From Periconia sp. R9002 (lineage: Eukaryota > Ascomycota > Dothideomycetes > Pleosporales > Periconiaceae): a stretch of 64,000 nt of DNA. A program made the translations under genes and the position numbers. Shown one piece after another: positions 32,279 to 42,025 of this stretch. Under the pieces are notes generated by a model. That model saw only the letters and a program-made list of their open reading frames with translations, was not told the origin of the DNA and ran no database searches. The stretch is from NCBI GenBank assembly GCA_023627715.1, contig JAMAHW010000017.1, positions 124,001-188,000 of the forward strand, written 5' to 3'. Within the stretch, counting starts at the first letter, position 1. Every line of letters starts with the position of its first letter.

Positions 32279-33508
32279 ATGGCGTGGAAGGAGCCCAGGG
32301 AAACAGGCATGGAGTATCGCCGCCTAGGCAACTCCGGTCTTCATGTCTCTGCTCTGAGTTTGGGCGGATGGCTCACGTAGGTTGTCCGAAACGGAGTCAA
32401 ACAACAACAACATAGTGCTGACCGAACCGTAGATTTGGAGGTCATGTCGAGAATGGTAAATTGGAAACCGTCTAGACACAGAAAAGCAATCGTATATACT
32501 GAAACTTCATTGCAGAGCTCACATTCTCCTGCATGAAGCAGGCGTATGATTGCGGCATCAACTTTTTCGATACAGCCGAATCCTACGCGGGCGGCCAGTC
32601 TGAAATCGTCATGGGCCAGGCCATCAAAAAGTACAACTGGAACCGAAACGACATAGTCATATCTACCAAACTGAATTGGGGTGGCGCAAATGGCGAAGTC
32701 CTCGTGAACAACCATGGACTCTCGCGCAAGCACATTATTGAGGGCTTGAAAGCCTCTCTGAAAAGGTTGGATCTTGAATACGTCGATATCGTGTATGCGC
32801 ACCGGCCCGACCGTCTGACTCCCATGGAGGAGACGGTCCGCGCCTTCAATCACGTGATTGAAGTCAAAGGATGGGCCATGTACTGGGGAACCAGTGAGTG
32901 GTCCGCAGACGAGATTGCCGAAGCCTGCGGAATTGCTAAGCAGCTTGGACTCATCGCGCCTGTTGTGGAACAGCCTCACTACAACCTCCTCGTGAGAAAC
33001 AAGGTCGATGGCGAGTTCCAAAGACTGTACAGCCGGTTCGGAATCGGATTGACGACTTTTTCGCCATTGAGACTGGGTATATTGAGTGGAAAGTACAATG
33101 ATAGCCCGGATGCGCCGCCTCAGGGGTCACGACTGTCACAGGGCAATGATAAGTTCCTGAATTATATGAAGGACGTGTATGGGAACTCAGAGTGGAAGGA
33201 TATGATCGAGAAGGCCAAGAAACTCAAGGTATGCATGCATTCCCTCTTTATATTTCATGCAGATCGAGCTGACACACGTTTACCAGCCGATTGCCGACAG
33301 ACTGGGCGTCACGCAATCTCAATTGTCGCTAGCCTGGTGCTTGAAGAACCCGAACGTATCGTCTGTGATCACCGGGGCATCGCGTCCGGAACAGATTGTG
33401 GAGAATTGCCAGGCGCTGAAAGTACTGGACAAGCTCACCCCCGAGGTACTGAAAGAGATAGATGAGATTGTAGGAAGCATACCTCTTGATCCTGCCCGAC
33501 AGGATTAG
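32279..33508 (+). CDS. Aldo-keto reductase, Shaker-channel beta-subunit-like
   Basis: Exons 32279..32376, 32433..32455, 32516..33228, 33287..33508; 351 aa. Exon 2 is a 23-nt microexon; without it the frame and the conserved TFGGHVENELTF block are lost. The AKR tetrad is present: FFDTAESYAGG (Asp, Tyr), ISTKLNWGG (Lys) and VYAHRPD (His). VSSVITGASRPEQIVEN near the C-terminus is the NADP-binding loop of Kv-beta-type AKRs. The early MEYRRLGNSGLHVSALSLGG is standard for this subfamily. Fungal members are cytosolic NADPH-dependent reductases of aldehydes or ketones; no potassium-channel role is implied. It lies downstream of and co-oriented with the Dal5/Soa1-type transporter, so a joint role is possible but unproven. 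Confidence 0.92.
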
Positions 33509-34335
33509 GAACACTAATTTGGTGTTTTTGGCCCCCAATCTCCATCGAAGTGTTTGGTGGATCTATTCAACCCTATGGAAATGTTCTAAAGAAAAAGATA
33601 TTAATGAGGTCTCGTGGGTGTAACTGCTCATGCATGATGAGATTTCAGTTGAACCTTGGGCTACACAATTAAACAAATCGTCCAGCTTGACTGAACACTG
33701 AGACAGAAATGTCAAACAATGTTATTCTGGCCGCAGTCTTACCTGATTTTGATACTATGACTGATTAAATCAATCGATTGCGAAGAGAAAATTACTTTCG
33801 GCTTGCGATTCTGCTCAAAGATTAGCTCGACATTACCTAGATAGTGATGTAATTTTGGGCAAGGACTCAATGTAGGCGCCTTGGAAGGCAAATCACCGTG
33901 ATCACTGATCGCACATGATTATGTTCTAGTGTTCACTATTTGTGTGGTTTTGCGTTGCCAGCGACGGAGGAATCCTGACGCTAATTTCTTATGCCCACGA
34001 CACGGGCCATTAGGGTAAGCTGACCAGCTCGCTTTAGGGCATGATAACGAAGTTGTAGGTGTTTTCCATAGCTTTAGGTTAGTCTTTACGCAGAGTGCTG
34101 ACCTCTTTATGTTTGATGAAGAGCAGAGATTACTTGCCAATGCTGCTAATCTAACCCTTAGGGGAAGCATGCCACTCAATGCCCAGATTCCAGAGCCCGA
34201 TCTGGTAAATAATGGGAGAAATGCCGTTGGGTTATTTTCCATTTGCTAAATACTGATCCTTCATCCATCTCCATGACACTGCCACTACATTCTTCATCAC
34301 TGCTCCAGTCGCAGAGCGCGTAGCACTCCACCGAC
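33509..34335. other. Intergenic, AKR 3' region to pepsin-like gene
   Basis: 827 nt containing a degraded 54-nt short element (33746-33800). An in-frame ATG at 34273, followed by TAG at 34321, lies just upstream of the next gene. Confidence 0.5.
33746..33800 (+). repeat. Degraded copy of the 54-nt short element
   Basis: TTTTGATACTATGACTGATT...AATCGATTGCGAAGAGAAAA...ACTTTCG aligns over its full length with the copy at 51948, with about ten differences. No flanking duplication is detectable, consistent with age. Confidence 0.55.
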
Positions 34336-36072
34336 ATGGAGGATGTCAAAGGGAGGATACGACGAGATGAGACACCTAAACCTTTCGTTTTCGCGCCGTC
34401 ACAATTCTGGGATGGGAATGATGGTCGCTGGTCCACGTTCCTTGTCCGAGTCGGAACACCAGAGCAAAACTTTCGAGTGTTGCCCTCCACCGCTGGCCAC
34501 GAGACCTTCATACCGGTACCGGAAGGATGCATAGTGTCGGATCCAGCCAACTGCGGACAGTTACGGGGCGCAATGGAATTTAACGGGAAGCAGAGCAACG
34601 GATTCTTGACGAATGCCTCCTCTACCTGGAAACCTGTCGGGTTGTACAGTTTGAACCTCGGCGACAGACTTGGGATAGAAGGGAACGGGATCTTCGGGCT
34701 TGATAATGTCGGCTTGATGCTTCAAAATTCAGGCGGGATGAGCTTAGACGGACAAGTAGTGGCTGGCATTGCGACGAAAGACTTCTATGTCGGTCTTTTT
34801 GGCCTAGGACCTAAACCGTCCAATTTTACGGATTTCGACAACCCTCAAAAGTCATTCATGCGCAATCTGAAGGATTCTAATAAGATACCGAGTCTTTCTT
34901 TCGCATACACTGCAGGCGCAGCATACCGAATACCACAGCTACCGGCTAGTCTTACGCTGGGTGGTTATGATGCCTCCCGCTTCACGCCGAATAACCAAAC
35001 CTTCTCATTCAGCGCGGATGATTCGCGCGTACTTAGTATCGGCCTGCAGCGTATCACCGCTTCCAATACCTTACTCGGCTCGCGCAGCTTCATCGACTCC
35101 TCCGTGCTCACCCTCATTGACTCTACCGTTCCACACATTTGGCTGCCCAAGGAATCATGCGACAAATTCGCAGATGCGTTCGGCCTTACGTACGATTCCA
35201 ATACGGATCTCTACCTCGTCAACGACACCATGCGCTCGAAACTACGAGAGTTACAGCCTGTAGTAACCTTCTACCTCGGAAATGACAACAACATAGCGAA
35301 GGCAGTGACAATTCAACTTCCATACAGCGCTTTCGACCTGCAAGCATCGCACCCTTATTACCAAAACGCAACCAACTACTTTCCCATTCGCAGAGCCGCC
35401 AATGATACACAATATACCTTGGGTCGCACGTTCTTACAAGAAGCATACGTAATTGCTGACTACGAACGATCAAACTTCTCCGTTCACCAAGGCAAGTTTG
35501 CCTCGAAAATGCCCGAACAAGATATTGTTACCATAAACATTCCCTCTAAAGGTGGTAATCCAACTGAGAACAGCAACCAGGGAAATCAGGGTCCGGAGCT
35601 ACCACTTCCAAGCTCAGGCTTATCAACTGGAGCAAAAGCAGGTATAGGCGCTGGAATAGGCGCATTGGTTTTGATCTTATTCCTAATCGCTTTTATCGTC
35701 GTTAGGCGGCGTAAAACCACCTCCAAAGTCCCCAATCAATTGGCGGAGAAAGATGCAAGTGAGATACATGAACTGCATCAACCAGAGAACGAAATGGACG
35801 CAATTGGAATGACCGACAAGCACACCAATCTCATCTCTGACGATGCAGCTACTAAATACCGGTATCTTGCTCAGAGTGAGCTTCCTGCCGATATGCCCAG
35901 ACACGAAATGGAAGGCGAGCAGGGTAAAGGCGATGCGACATCTGGGGCGCGAGGGCAGGTACATGAAATGCCCGCGGAAAACAAATATGCGATATCGCGA
36001 GAGACACAATATGAGATGGATGGAAGCAGTAATATAGTTCAAAGTCACCATGATGAAAAGAGGGGGGGATAA
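34336..36072 (+). CDS. Pepsin-like (peptidase A1 fold) single-pass membrane protein, probably non-catalytic
   Basis: Single exon as modelled, 578 aa. APSQFWDGNDGRWSTFLVRV then GTPEQNFRVLPSTAGHETFI gives the start of an A1-type lobe, but the usual first catalytic D-T/S-G is replaced by PSTAG. The second lobe keeps LTLIDSTVPHIWLP (DST). LGRTFLQEAYVIADYERSNF is the conserved family C-terminal strand. A transmembrane helix follows at about 437-460 (AGIGAGIGALVLILFLIAFI, then VVRRRK), and a ~115-residue hydrophilic tail. No signal peptide follows the ATG at 34336, though the lobe should be outside the cell. An upstream in-frame ATG (34273) is cut off by a TAG at 34321, which could be the 3' end of an unrecognised intron. 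So the 5' end is uncertain. Probably a surface protein, not an active protease. Confidence 0.75.
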   Translation: MEDVKGRIRRDETPKPFVFAPSQFWDGNDGRWSTFLVRVGTPEQNFRVLPSTAGHETFIPVPEGCIVSDPANCGQLRGAMEFNGKQSNGFLTNASSTWKPVGLYSLNLGDRLGIEGNGIFGLDNVGLMLQNSGGMSLDGQVVAGIATKDFYVGLFGLGPKPSNFTDFDNPQKSFMRNLKDSNKIPSLSFAYTAGAAYRIPQLPASLTLGGYDASRFTPNNQTFSFSADDSRVLSIGLQRITASNTLLGSRSFIDSSVLTLIDSTVPHIWLPKESCDKFADAFGLTYDSNTDLYLVNDTMRSKLRELQPVVTFYLGNDNNIAKAVTIQLPYSAFDLQASHPYYQNATNYFPIRRAANDTQYTLGRTFLQEAYVIADYERSNFSVHQGKFASKMPEQDIVTINIPSKGGNPTENSNQGNQGPELPLPSSGLSTGAKAGIGAGIGALVLILFLIAFIVVRRRKTTSKVPNQLAEKDASEIHELHQPENEMDAIGMTDKHTNLISDDAATKYRYLAQSELPADMPRHEMEGEQGKGDATSGARGQVHEMPAENKYAISRETQYEMDGSSNIVQSHHDEKRGG

Positions 36073-36871
36073 CCAAAACGTAATGGTTCGTGATTGATGA
36101 TGTTTGCGCGATTTTGGGGCTTTGTATATGTATTCTTTCCAAATTTTTCAAATGGTAGTCTAGGTATGATAAAACACAGACCATGATCTCAAGAGTTGTT
36201 ATCTACAACCGCGATAGTTCCAACGGGCGTACTGAAAGATTCCAAGAATAATTTGACCGCTAAAGCGTGTTGTTCAATATCAAGACAGCAAGCAGCGTAG
36301 CGTATTGAGATACTAATCATGTCCTGTAACTGCCCTAGTTGTCTTTAGCTAACTTTGTACCCGCAGTATTGGATTGCATTGTGGCAGATCCCAACAGGCG
36401 TGTAATCTAGATGACATATCATCACGGGCTCAACACATACACATTGACAAGCTAAATCATGTGTAAATGCTCGAAGTGCGTTACTAGTCTGCGTCTATTC
36501 AATGGTACGGTGTCATTTATCACCAAGGCATAACATGGCACCACGGATTTAAAATAAGACTCTGGTTATGCACCGTAACATCCCTGCTCTAGTCTCCCAT
36601 AAGTTCAATATTAGCGATGTACGCGTAATCTAGCTCTATAAACAGTATCAATAGGTAAAAGATATCTCCCGAATCCATCAAGTTTCCTCAGTAATTGAAC
36701 GGCACCCATTCTTCCCAACATAGACATCCAATGTTCTTACTCGCGACAGTTTAGCGCTCATAGTCCCCAGGGTTTTCAACGCCCTCAGTGTACTCATAAC
36801 TATAGCCATAAATGCCCTTGTTCACATCCATCAGTTTATAGATCTCTTGCTTCGAATCCAAATATCCAAAG
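36073..36871. other. Intergenic/decayed region upstream of P450 remnant, with ILE relic
   Basis: About 800 nt, AT-rich. It contains the ILE relic at 36269-36366. Earlier exons of the decayed P450 may be buried here but I cannot reconstruct them. Confidence 0.45.
36269..36366 (+). repeat. Introner-like element relic upstream of decayed P450
   Basis: It includes AGCGTAGCGTATTGAGATAC, TGTCCTGTAACTGCCCTAGT and TTTAGCTAACTTTGTACCCG followed by CAG. The 5' hairpin part is degraded. It may once have been an intron of the adjacent P450 pseudogene, in the same orientation. Confidence 0.7.
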
Positions 36872-37539
36872 TCTAACTCGTATGTCAAAGTAGCATTCTG
36901 GCTCGGTGGTTTGTTCAATGACGTGACGGTCCCGTCCAAGGAATACTGTCTCTGTTTCGGATCTTTAGCTTGCCCGGACTCATCGACCAAGTAAGAGACG
37001 AGCTCACAGCGGCGGGCTACCAGAGCCTTGCACCCGCCGAGCTCGTCCAGATCATTCCGTAGAAAGTACCTCTTCTTCGCTCCATCTGGCACGAGACACT
37101 ACGCATGCATAACAACTCTCTGACCGTGCGGGAAGTCATTGCCGATACGCAGGTCATAGGCAAGGACCGAGCATGGTGTCTGCAGAAGGGGAATGTCGTC
37201 ACCATCCCCTGCGGTCTGATGCATTTCGATGAGAAGTTGCATCCCGACCCAGATGGCTACCATCCACACCGCTTCTTAGACAAGGATCTTAGTAGTAAGG
37301 GTGAAGGACATGCCAAGACCACCAAGCCCTTCGGGGGTGGGAGCACCCACTGTCCCGGCAGGGTGTTTACCGAAAAGCAGATGATCGGTCTAGTGGCAGG
37401 TATTTTGATGAGATATGATGTTGAGATTACGAGCCCACCGTACACGATTCCCATGGTCTCCGAGTTTGATAATATCGCCAATCGAGCGCTCATCTATTTG
37501 AGGTTCTCCAAAAGAAAGGATGTCAGCGCCGCTGCTTAG
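36872..37539 (+). pseudogene. Decayed cytochrome P450 (C-terminal half)
   Basis: The plus strand reads as P450 with breaks. An I-helix-like segment (SNSYVKVAFWLGGLF, 36872-36916) is in one frame. The J/K region (LPGLIDQVRDELTAAGYQSL then APAELVQIIP) is in another, and is interrupted by TAG at 37060-37062 before [15 protein letters not shown], the K-helix ExxR. From there an open frame runs to 37539 through [20 protein letters not shown], the heme loop [14 protein letters not shown] and a normal C-terminus. The N-terminal ~300 residues are not found. The TAG could be an intron 3' end, but the shift to the I-helix frame and the missing 5' part argue for a pseudogene. It is a different P450 subfamily from the one at 23931. 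A 113-codon antisense frame (36751-37092) is a shadow. Confidence 0.75.
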
Positions 37540-37969
37540 GCGGAGTTATGCTAGGATATAGACGCGGACGCTTGGTGCGTTAAGGACATGTTAATGCTAA
37601 GAAATTCTCAATAACTCCATAATGAACGAATAACGGCTCGTGACATACATATGTGGTAATAGGTGAATCTTGTGCATTTTGAACAGGGCCGACGAGGAAG
37701 ATCATAGAGATGTCTCAAAAAACCTTAGAAGGGGTGACAGGATACTCGCACTGGTGAAGAAATAGCGAGGGCGGCAATCACGGAAGAGAGCAAGAAAAAG
37801 GGAAATCTTGCATAGAAATTACAATGCCTCGCTATTTCTTCACCAGTGCGAGTATCCGCTTTTCTCTTGAAAGAAACTCCAGCTGCCCAATTACTTGGCT
37901 TGGCCGTAGACATCCTAGTCACAACTTTTTTTTTTCGAACATGAGTCTCTTCCACTGCTCATTCGCATA
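37540..37969. other. Intergenic, RAE1 3' side with 31-bp inverted repeat
   Basis: 430 nt between the P450 remnant and the convergent RAE1 stop. Its main content is the inverted repeat at 37740-37857. Confidence 0.55.
37740..37857. repeat. Perfect 31-bp inverted repeat with 56-nt spacer
   Basis: Arm 37740-37770 starts GGATACTCGCACTGGTGAAG; arm 37827-37857 is its exact reverse complement over 31 nt. It lies 113 nt beyond the RAE1 stop codon and could fold in the 3' UTR transcript. It may be a fold-back element or an inverted duplication. Confidence 0.85.
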
Positions 37970-39127
37970 CTACTTCTTCTTCTCTGAGCCGCGAGGTTTA
38001 CACTCGTCTTCTTGGACCGGATGCAGCATAACTTTCAAAGGATACTGTGGGTTATTGAAGCTATATCCCTTGCTCCAGTCATAGCCAATCCCATAAGCGA
38101 AAATGGTACCATCGGCATTGAAGGCTGAGGCGGTGATGGAGCCCCCAACAGGTTTGAATGCCTTTAATCGCGTGTGCGAATCTTTGTCCCAGAAATGGAA
38201 GGTTCCATCTGCACCTCCGGTGCTAAAGGTGCCGTAGACGGGGTGAAATGAAATGGCGTTGACGGAGTAGACCTTGGTAGTAGCGTTGACAGGAGCTTCG
38301 CGGTGGCATTTGAAGGTGAAATTCAGGCTATGCGATAGATCAGCAAGGAGATGAAGGAGGGATCACGAAGCCTCCCCAATAGATGATGTACCTGGAGTCG
38401 TTGTCGTTGACGTATTGGAACCCGCACCTGCCCTCGACGCTACCGATGGCATATCCAGAAGCGTCGTTGAAACAGCTCACGACCCGTGTCTGCCATTTCA
38501 AGGGGCTCTGCACAGTCTTGTAGATGGTGGTGGGGCTGTCAAGGTTCACAACCTGCAGCCAGCGATCAGCGGTTGCAACGACAAGCAGTTTGGCTTTGAC
38601 ATCCATGGAGTAGATGCGTTCCTTGCACTCGACAGTGGCTGTCGGACTTTGCTGCCGCAAGTCCCAATACTTGATGGTCTTGTCCCACGAGCCAGTCACG
38701 ATCATCTCAGTATTGTTGACCTCAAAGGCACGGATACACTTGATTGGCTCGTCATGAGCGGCGACCTGCTGGGTAACGCCGGTGCCTATATTCAGAAGGC
38801 GGGCCGTTTTATCTGCGCTAGAGCCGACGACGTTGTGGCCATCCTAAGTGTAGCGGTAGTGTGAGCGGGTCGTCCCGCTAGTTAAAAGAGGCGGGGGGCG
38901 TTATGTACCTTCAGCCATTGACAGTCCAACACGGGACCGTCGAACGAGATCAACGCTCTGCCTTGGCCAGTATGCGATTGGGTGAGGTCGTAGATGCGAA
39001 GCTTGGAGTCCCACGACGCGACGGCAAGGTGGTTGGCCGCGGGCGAGAAGGCGAGGGCGCCGACGGCGTCCGAGGGACCGTCGGCAAGTTCGATGTCAGG
39101 TCTTGAGGGCACCGTCAGGGAGGCCAT
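37970..39127 (-). CDS. RAE1: Rae1/Gle2 mRNA export WD40 protein
   Basis: Exons complement(38909..39127), complement(38392..38843), complement(37970..38327), introns of 65 and 64 nt; 342 aa. A seven-bladed WD40 propeller: SDAVGALAFSPAANHLAVAS then WDSKLRIYD; DKTARLLNI; VTGSWDKTIKYWDLRQQSP; a central VECKERIYSMDVKAKLLVVA; VEGRCGFQYVND; and VYSVNAISFHPVYGTFSTGG then ADGTFHFWDKD, all diagnostic of Rae1. In fungi Rae1 docks at the nuclear pore with Nup98-type nucleoporins and supports poly(A) RNA export. The C-terminal Lys run (GSEKKK) ends the frame. This is a housekeeping gene sitting inside the repeat-rich accessory region. Confidence 0.95.
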
Positions 39128-39349
39128 GGGTCAGTCGTAGCATCGCGGTTGGCATACTCCGGGGCTGGGGGGAATGGTTATTTAGCTTCGCTTAGGATTG
39201 ATAATCCGCAGCCTCGAGCCGTTAACCGGGTAGGTATGAACGTACCAATTACCGTCCTGGATTAGGTAAAGTCAATCCACCCATAGCGAAAAACCACCGA
39301 TGCCCCCGCATACTCTATCCAGGGGTATGTCGTACCTAGCCAGCGTGTT

Positions 39350-39539
39350 CATCAACCAAATAACTTACTTGGTTGACATCAGGGCGCTGGAGCACTACAG
39401 TGGGCGGACTAAACTATGGCCAATCACTTCAAGACTATCTGCTTACGTTAAAGCAACCGGTTGAATCGATCGGTCCAGAGGGTCCACATTTGCTTACAGT
39501 AGAGCCCTGACGTCAACCAAGTAAATTATTTGGTTGATG
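39350..39539. mobile_element. MITE-like element with 39-bp terminal inverted repeats
   Basis: 190 nt. The left end CATCAACCAAATAACTTACT(TGGTTGACATCAGGGCGCT) and the reverse complement of the right end match at 36 of 39 positions. Each end also has an internal palindrome (CAACCAA...TTGGTTG). No coding capacity. I cannot define a flanking duplication. Confidence 0.75.
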
Positions 39540-39572
39540 GACACACTGTTAGTATACAGATTAAAAATACAA

Positions 39573-39614
39573 CACTCCGCACTCCGCACTCCGCACTCCG
39601 CACTCCGCACTCCA
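39573..39614. repeat. Minisatellite of 7-bp units (CACTCCG)
   Basis: Five exact CACTCCG units and one CACTCCA, starting 34 nt from the end of the MITE-like element. The small ORFs crossing it in several frames are artefacts of the repeat. Confidence 0.9.
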
Positions 39615-39769
39615 CATTCTGCGCCATCACAAGTTGTACCTCTAAGTTGCACCGCATTTTGTATTTCGCTTTTCATCGCTTCAAACACAGTATCGGCGTC
39701 GGCTTATCCTAATTTAAAGTGAACCTATCAATTGATGCGTATAGTATAAAAGGATACAGCTTAGAAGCT

Positions 39770-39829
39770 ACCTAGAGGGCTTTTTGTTATTAAGGCACTA
39801 CGTACTATAGCGTATTAAGATTCAAACTA
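39770..39829 (+). repeat. Introner-like element fragment
   Basis: TTTTTGTTATTAAGGCACTA and GTACTATAGCGTATTAAGAT correspond to the middle of the ILE (compare 41352-41390). It is truncated at its 3' side exactly where the 54-nt short element begins. Confidence 0.55.
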
Positions 39830-39882
39830 GTGTTGATACCGTGACTGATTTCACCAATCAATTGCGAAGAAGAAGACACGTT
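39830..39882 (+). mobile_element. 54-nt class short element, abutting ILE fragment
   Basis: GTGTTGATACCGTGACTGAT...CACCAATCAATTGCGAAGAA...GACACG, nearly identical to the copy at 51948 for its first ~50 nt. The 3' end is altered (GACACGTTAAGACACGTTAA). Confidence 0.65.
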
Positions 39883-40319
39883 AAGACACGTTAATAGTTC
39901 CTGATAGTCTTAGGGCTATGAATAATACAGGAGTCCTATATTAGCTTCTGTTCGTTGAACTTTCATTTTCTGTTCTCACCTGCCCGGGAAATAAAACTTG
40001 GGTTGAACCACTTGTGCTCATCATAACTGAGGGTGGGCTGGAAGCCTATCATGCACTACGCTGCACATATTCAGTCGTGTGCATACGTGCGACGGCAAAA
40101 AAAAGCTGTCTGGCCCCTTCCCCCCTCTCCGCTGCTCATCGGCCGTTTCCTTATGCGCGGCTATTCGCGACACGCTAGTCTATTCATAGCGTGGCGCGAG
40201 TACTCCACCTTCTGTATTGGGATAACGCACTTGCATGAGGAAGCAACAACTCAATAAGACGATGTAAGCTCTCAACATTTGAAGTGTCGACATTGCGAGT
40301 AATTCAGACCAGCTACGAA

Positions 40320-42005
40320 ATGGAAGAATCAGTTCATCAATCTATGCGTTCTCTTTCACAAGAGCCTAGGTCGGAAATGGAATTCGAGTTTGTTACTATC
40401 AGCCCTTTGGAAAATCAATCACAATCGACCCGGAGACGTATCAGAAGTCGGGCGAGTCGGTATCACCATCAACAAGTCCGTGACCTTAAAAGACAAGGAC
40501 GCCGGAAGATCCGGCAGGATGAAATCGAATTGGATGCGACTCCTCTTCTACTACGGACAACGTCTACCTTTGATAGTCACCTTCCCGAGAGTATTGGAGT
40601 AGCATCCGTAGTACCGAGTGAACAATTAACAATATCTCCTGGATTTGGTCGTTTCGACCCGTTCTTTAAACCCCCAATCCAAATGAACTACAGTGAATAT
40701 GAGCTTTACGATCATCGTGGGTGGCCCTGATTGTCCGATACAGTAACACCGATCTAAAAAGCGCTTAGTTTTTGATCAGTCCTGTGTTATGTTTCTTACA
40801 ATGCAGAACATCGGCTTTCTCACGCTTGCACGAATCAGTTTAGGGTTCCGCCAGCTATTGGCCATCTCATCGTGGCATCTATGCCATCTCAACCAGACTC
40901 GGCCAAGCAATGAGTATCTCAAACTTTCACTATCGGCCACGCAGGAGCTCCAGAACCAGATCAGTCATCCTCTGCACTGCTGCACAGATGATTCTATCAT
41001 TGCTGTCTTGACATTCCTTTGTTGCGCTGTAGGTAATTTCTAGATCTGTATGGTTCCGAACGCATAAGCTAAGCTTTCCAAGAATCTCATACACGATACT
41101 GCAGCTTTCAAAGTTCATCGAAATGGCTTGCGTCTTATGATTAATCTTCGAGGTGGCATACAAACACTGGACACCACTCCTATATTAAGAACAATGCTAT
41201 ATTTGGCAGACGTAAATGGTTCATGCCTTCAAGACATACCCCCGCTCTTTCCAGCCCCGCTACATCTTCTTGAGGACGCAACCAAGGAAGAAATCAGCCT
41301 GCTGACCATGAGGCATGCAGCTCCAGGTATGTTAAACTCTAGGTATAGAGTAGTTTGTTATTAAAAACCACGTAGCGTAGCATACTAAGATACTGATGAT
41401 GCACTGTAACTACCCTAGTTGCCTTTAACTAACTTTGTACCCGCGATTTAGATATCCTTATAACTGGAAATATCCTTTCAACAATTCAACGATTACACAA
41501 GAGAATCATTATTGAGCTGCATCGTCGAAATGTCTGGAAGGATCCAGTCTTCCAAGGAATGCAGATTATACCAATCCTTGGCCAACTCCTAGCTCTTGGC
41601 TCAGTTTCTCCACAAAGAGCTAATGGAAACCCCACAATTATAGAAGCATTTCGTCTAGCAGCGATTCTTCATCTCAACGCTCTTCGGGCAAGATTTGGAG
41701 TGGATACCGTTTACGTAGAACCGGTATATGCAAGGAAACTCGAGCTCATCGTAAGTTCACGATGGTTAGGTCATGATGTTCCCTCAGCAGAATTAGGCTG
41801 GATCCTTGCCACTGCATATACGGCGAAATGCAACGCAGACCAAAAGGAAATTTTCAGAAAAATGCTTCTTGATCATGTGAAAGATTCCGGTGCTTCCAAT
41901 TACACAATGATTCAAGAAAAACTGGAGAGTGTAGCATGGGACAGAACTCTTCTACCGGAACAATCACAAGATTTGGAGAACCTGTTCTCTTCCAAGCTAC
42001 AGTGA
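40320..42005 (+). CDS. Fungal-specific transcription-factor-domain protein without zinc cluster
   Basis: Exons 40320..40716, 40769..41028, 41083..41326, 41452..42005; 484 aa. The start EMEFEFVTISPLENQSQSTR, then RRIRSRASRYHHQQVRD, is the conserved N-terminus of a large Pezizomycotina family that has the fungal transcription-factor middle region but no Zn2Cys6 motif. Later blocks: LTLARISLGFRQLLAISSWH, NLIHDTAAFKVHRNGLRLMI then NLRGG, and TMLYLADVN. The third intron (41327-41451, 125 nt) is a full-length ILE splitting an Asp codon. The exon 3 acceptor could be 9 nt upstream (41074). The upstream in-frame GTG at 40284 is not a start. Function unknown; probably a regulator or protein-interaction factor. 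Its stop is 20 nt from the convergent MDR stop. Confidence 0.72.
41327..41451 (+). repeat. Introner-like element copy, active as an intron
   Basis: 125 nt, GTATGTTAAACTCTAGGTATAGAGT... with a perfect ACTCTA/TAGAGT hairpin, middle CCACGTAGCGTAGCATACTA, then GTAACTACCCTAGTTGCC and TTAACTAACTTTGTACCCGC and a terminal GATTTAG. One of the best preserved copies. Confidence 0.92.
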
Positions 42006-42025
42006 AAACTAGTCTGTACATGTTT

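Larger units (their letters stand above)
39128..40319. other. Repeat-dense intergenic region
   Basis: About 1.2 kb between the divergent RAE1 and transcription-factor-domain genes. In order: RAE1 promoter, a MITE-like element (39350-39539), a 7-bp tandem repeat (39573-39614), an ILE fragment (39770-39829) and a 54-nt short element (39830-39882). The last ~400 nt should be the promoter of the next gene. Confidence 0.65.

Noticed and set aside
33241..33286. Alternative acceptor at TTTCATGCAG in the last AKR intron
   Set aside because: It would make a 33-nt intron, below the range seen here; the acceptor at 33286 gives 58 nt and the conserved KLKPIADRLG join.
36751..37092. 113-codon minus-strand ORF that looks protein-like
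   Set aside because: It begins with GTG, and the plus strand of the same stretch reads as P450 I-helix to K-helix segments; it is an antisense shadow of a decayed P450.
39530..39722. Small ORFs crossing the CACTCCG repeat
   Set aside because: Open in several frames only because a 7-bp unit read in three frames avoids stops.
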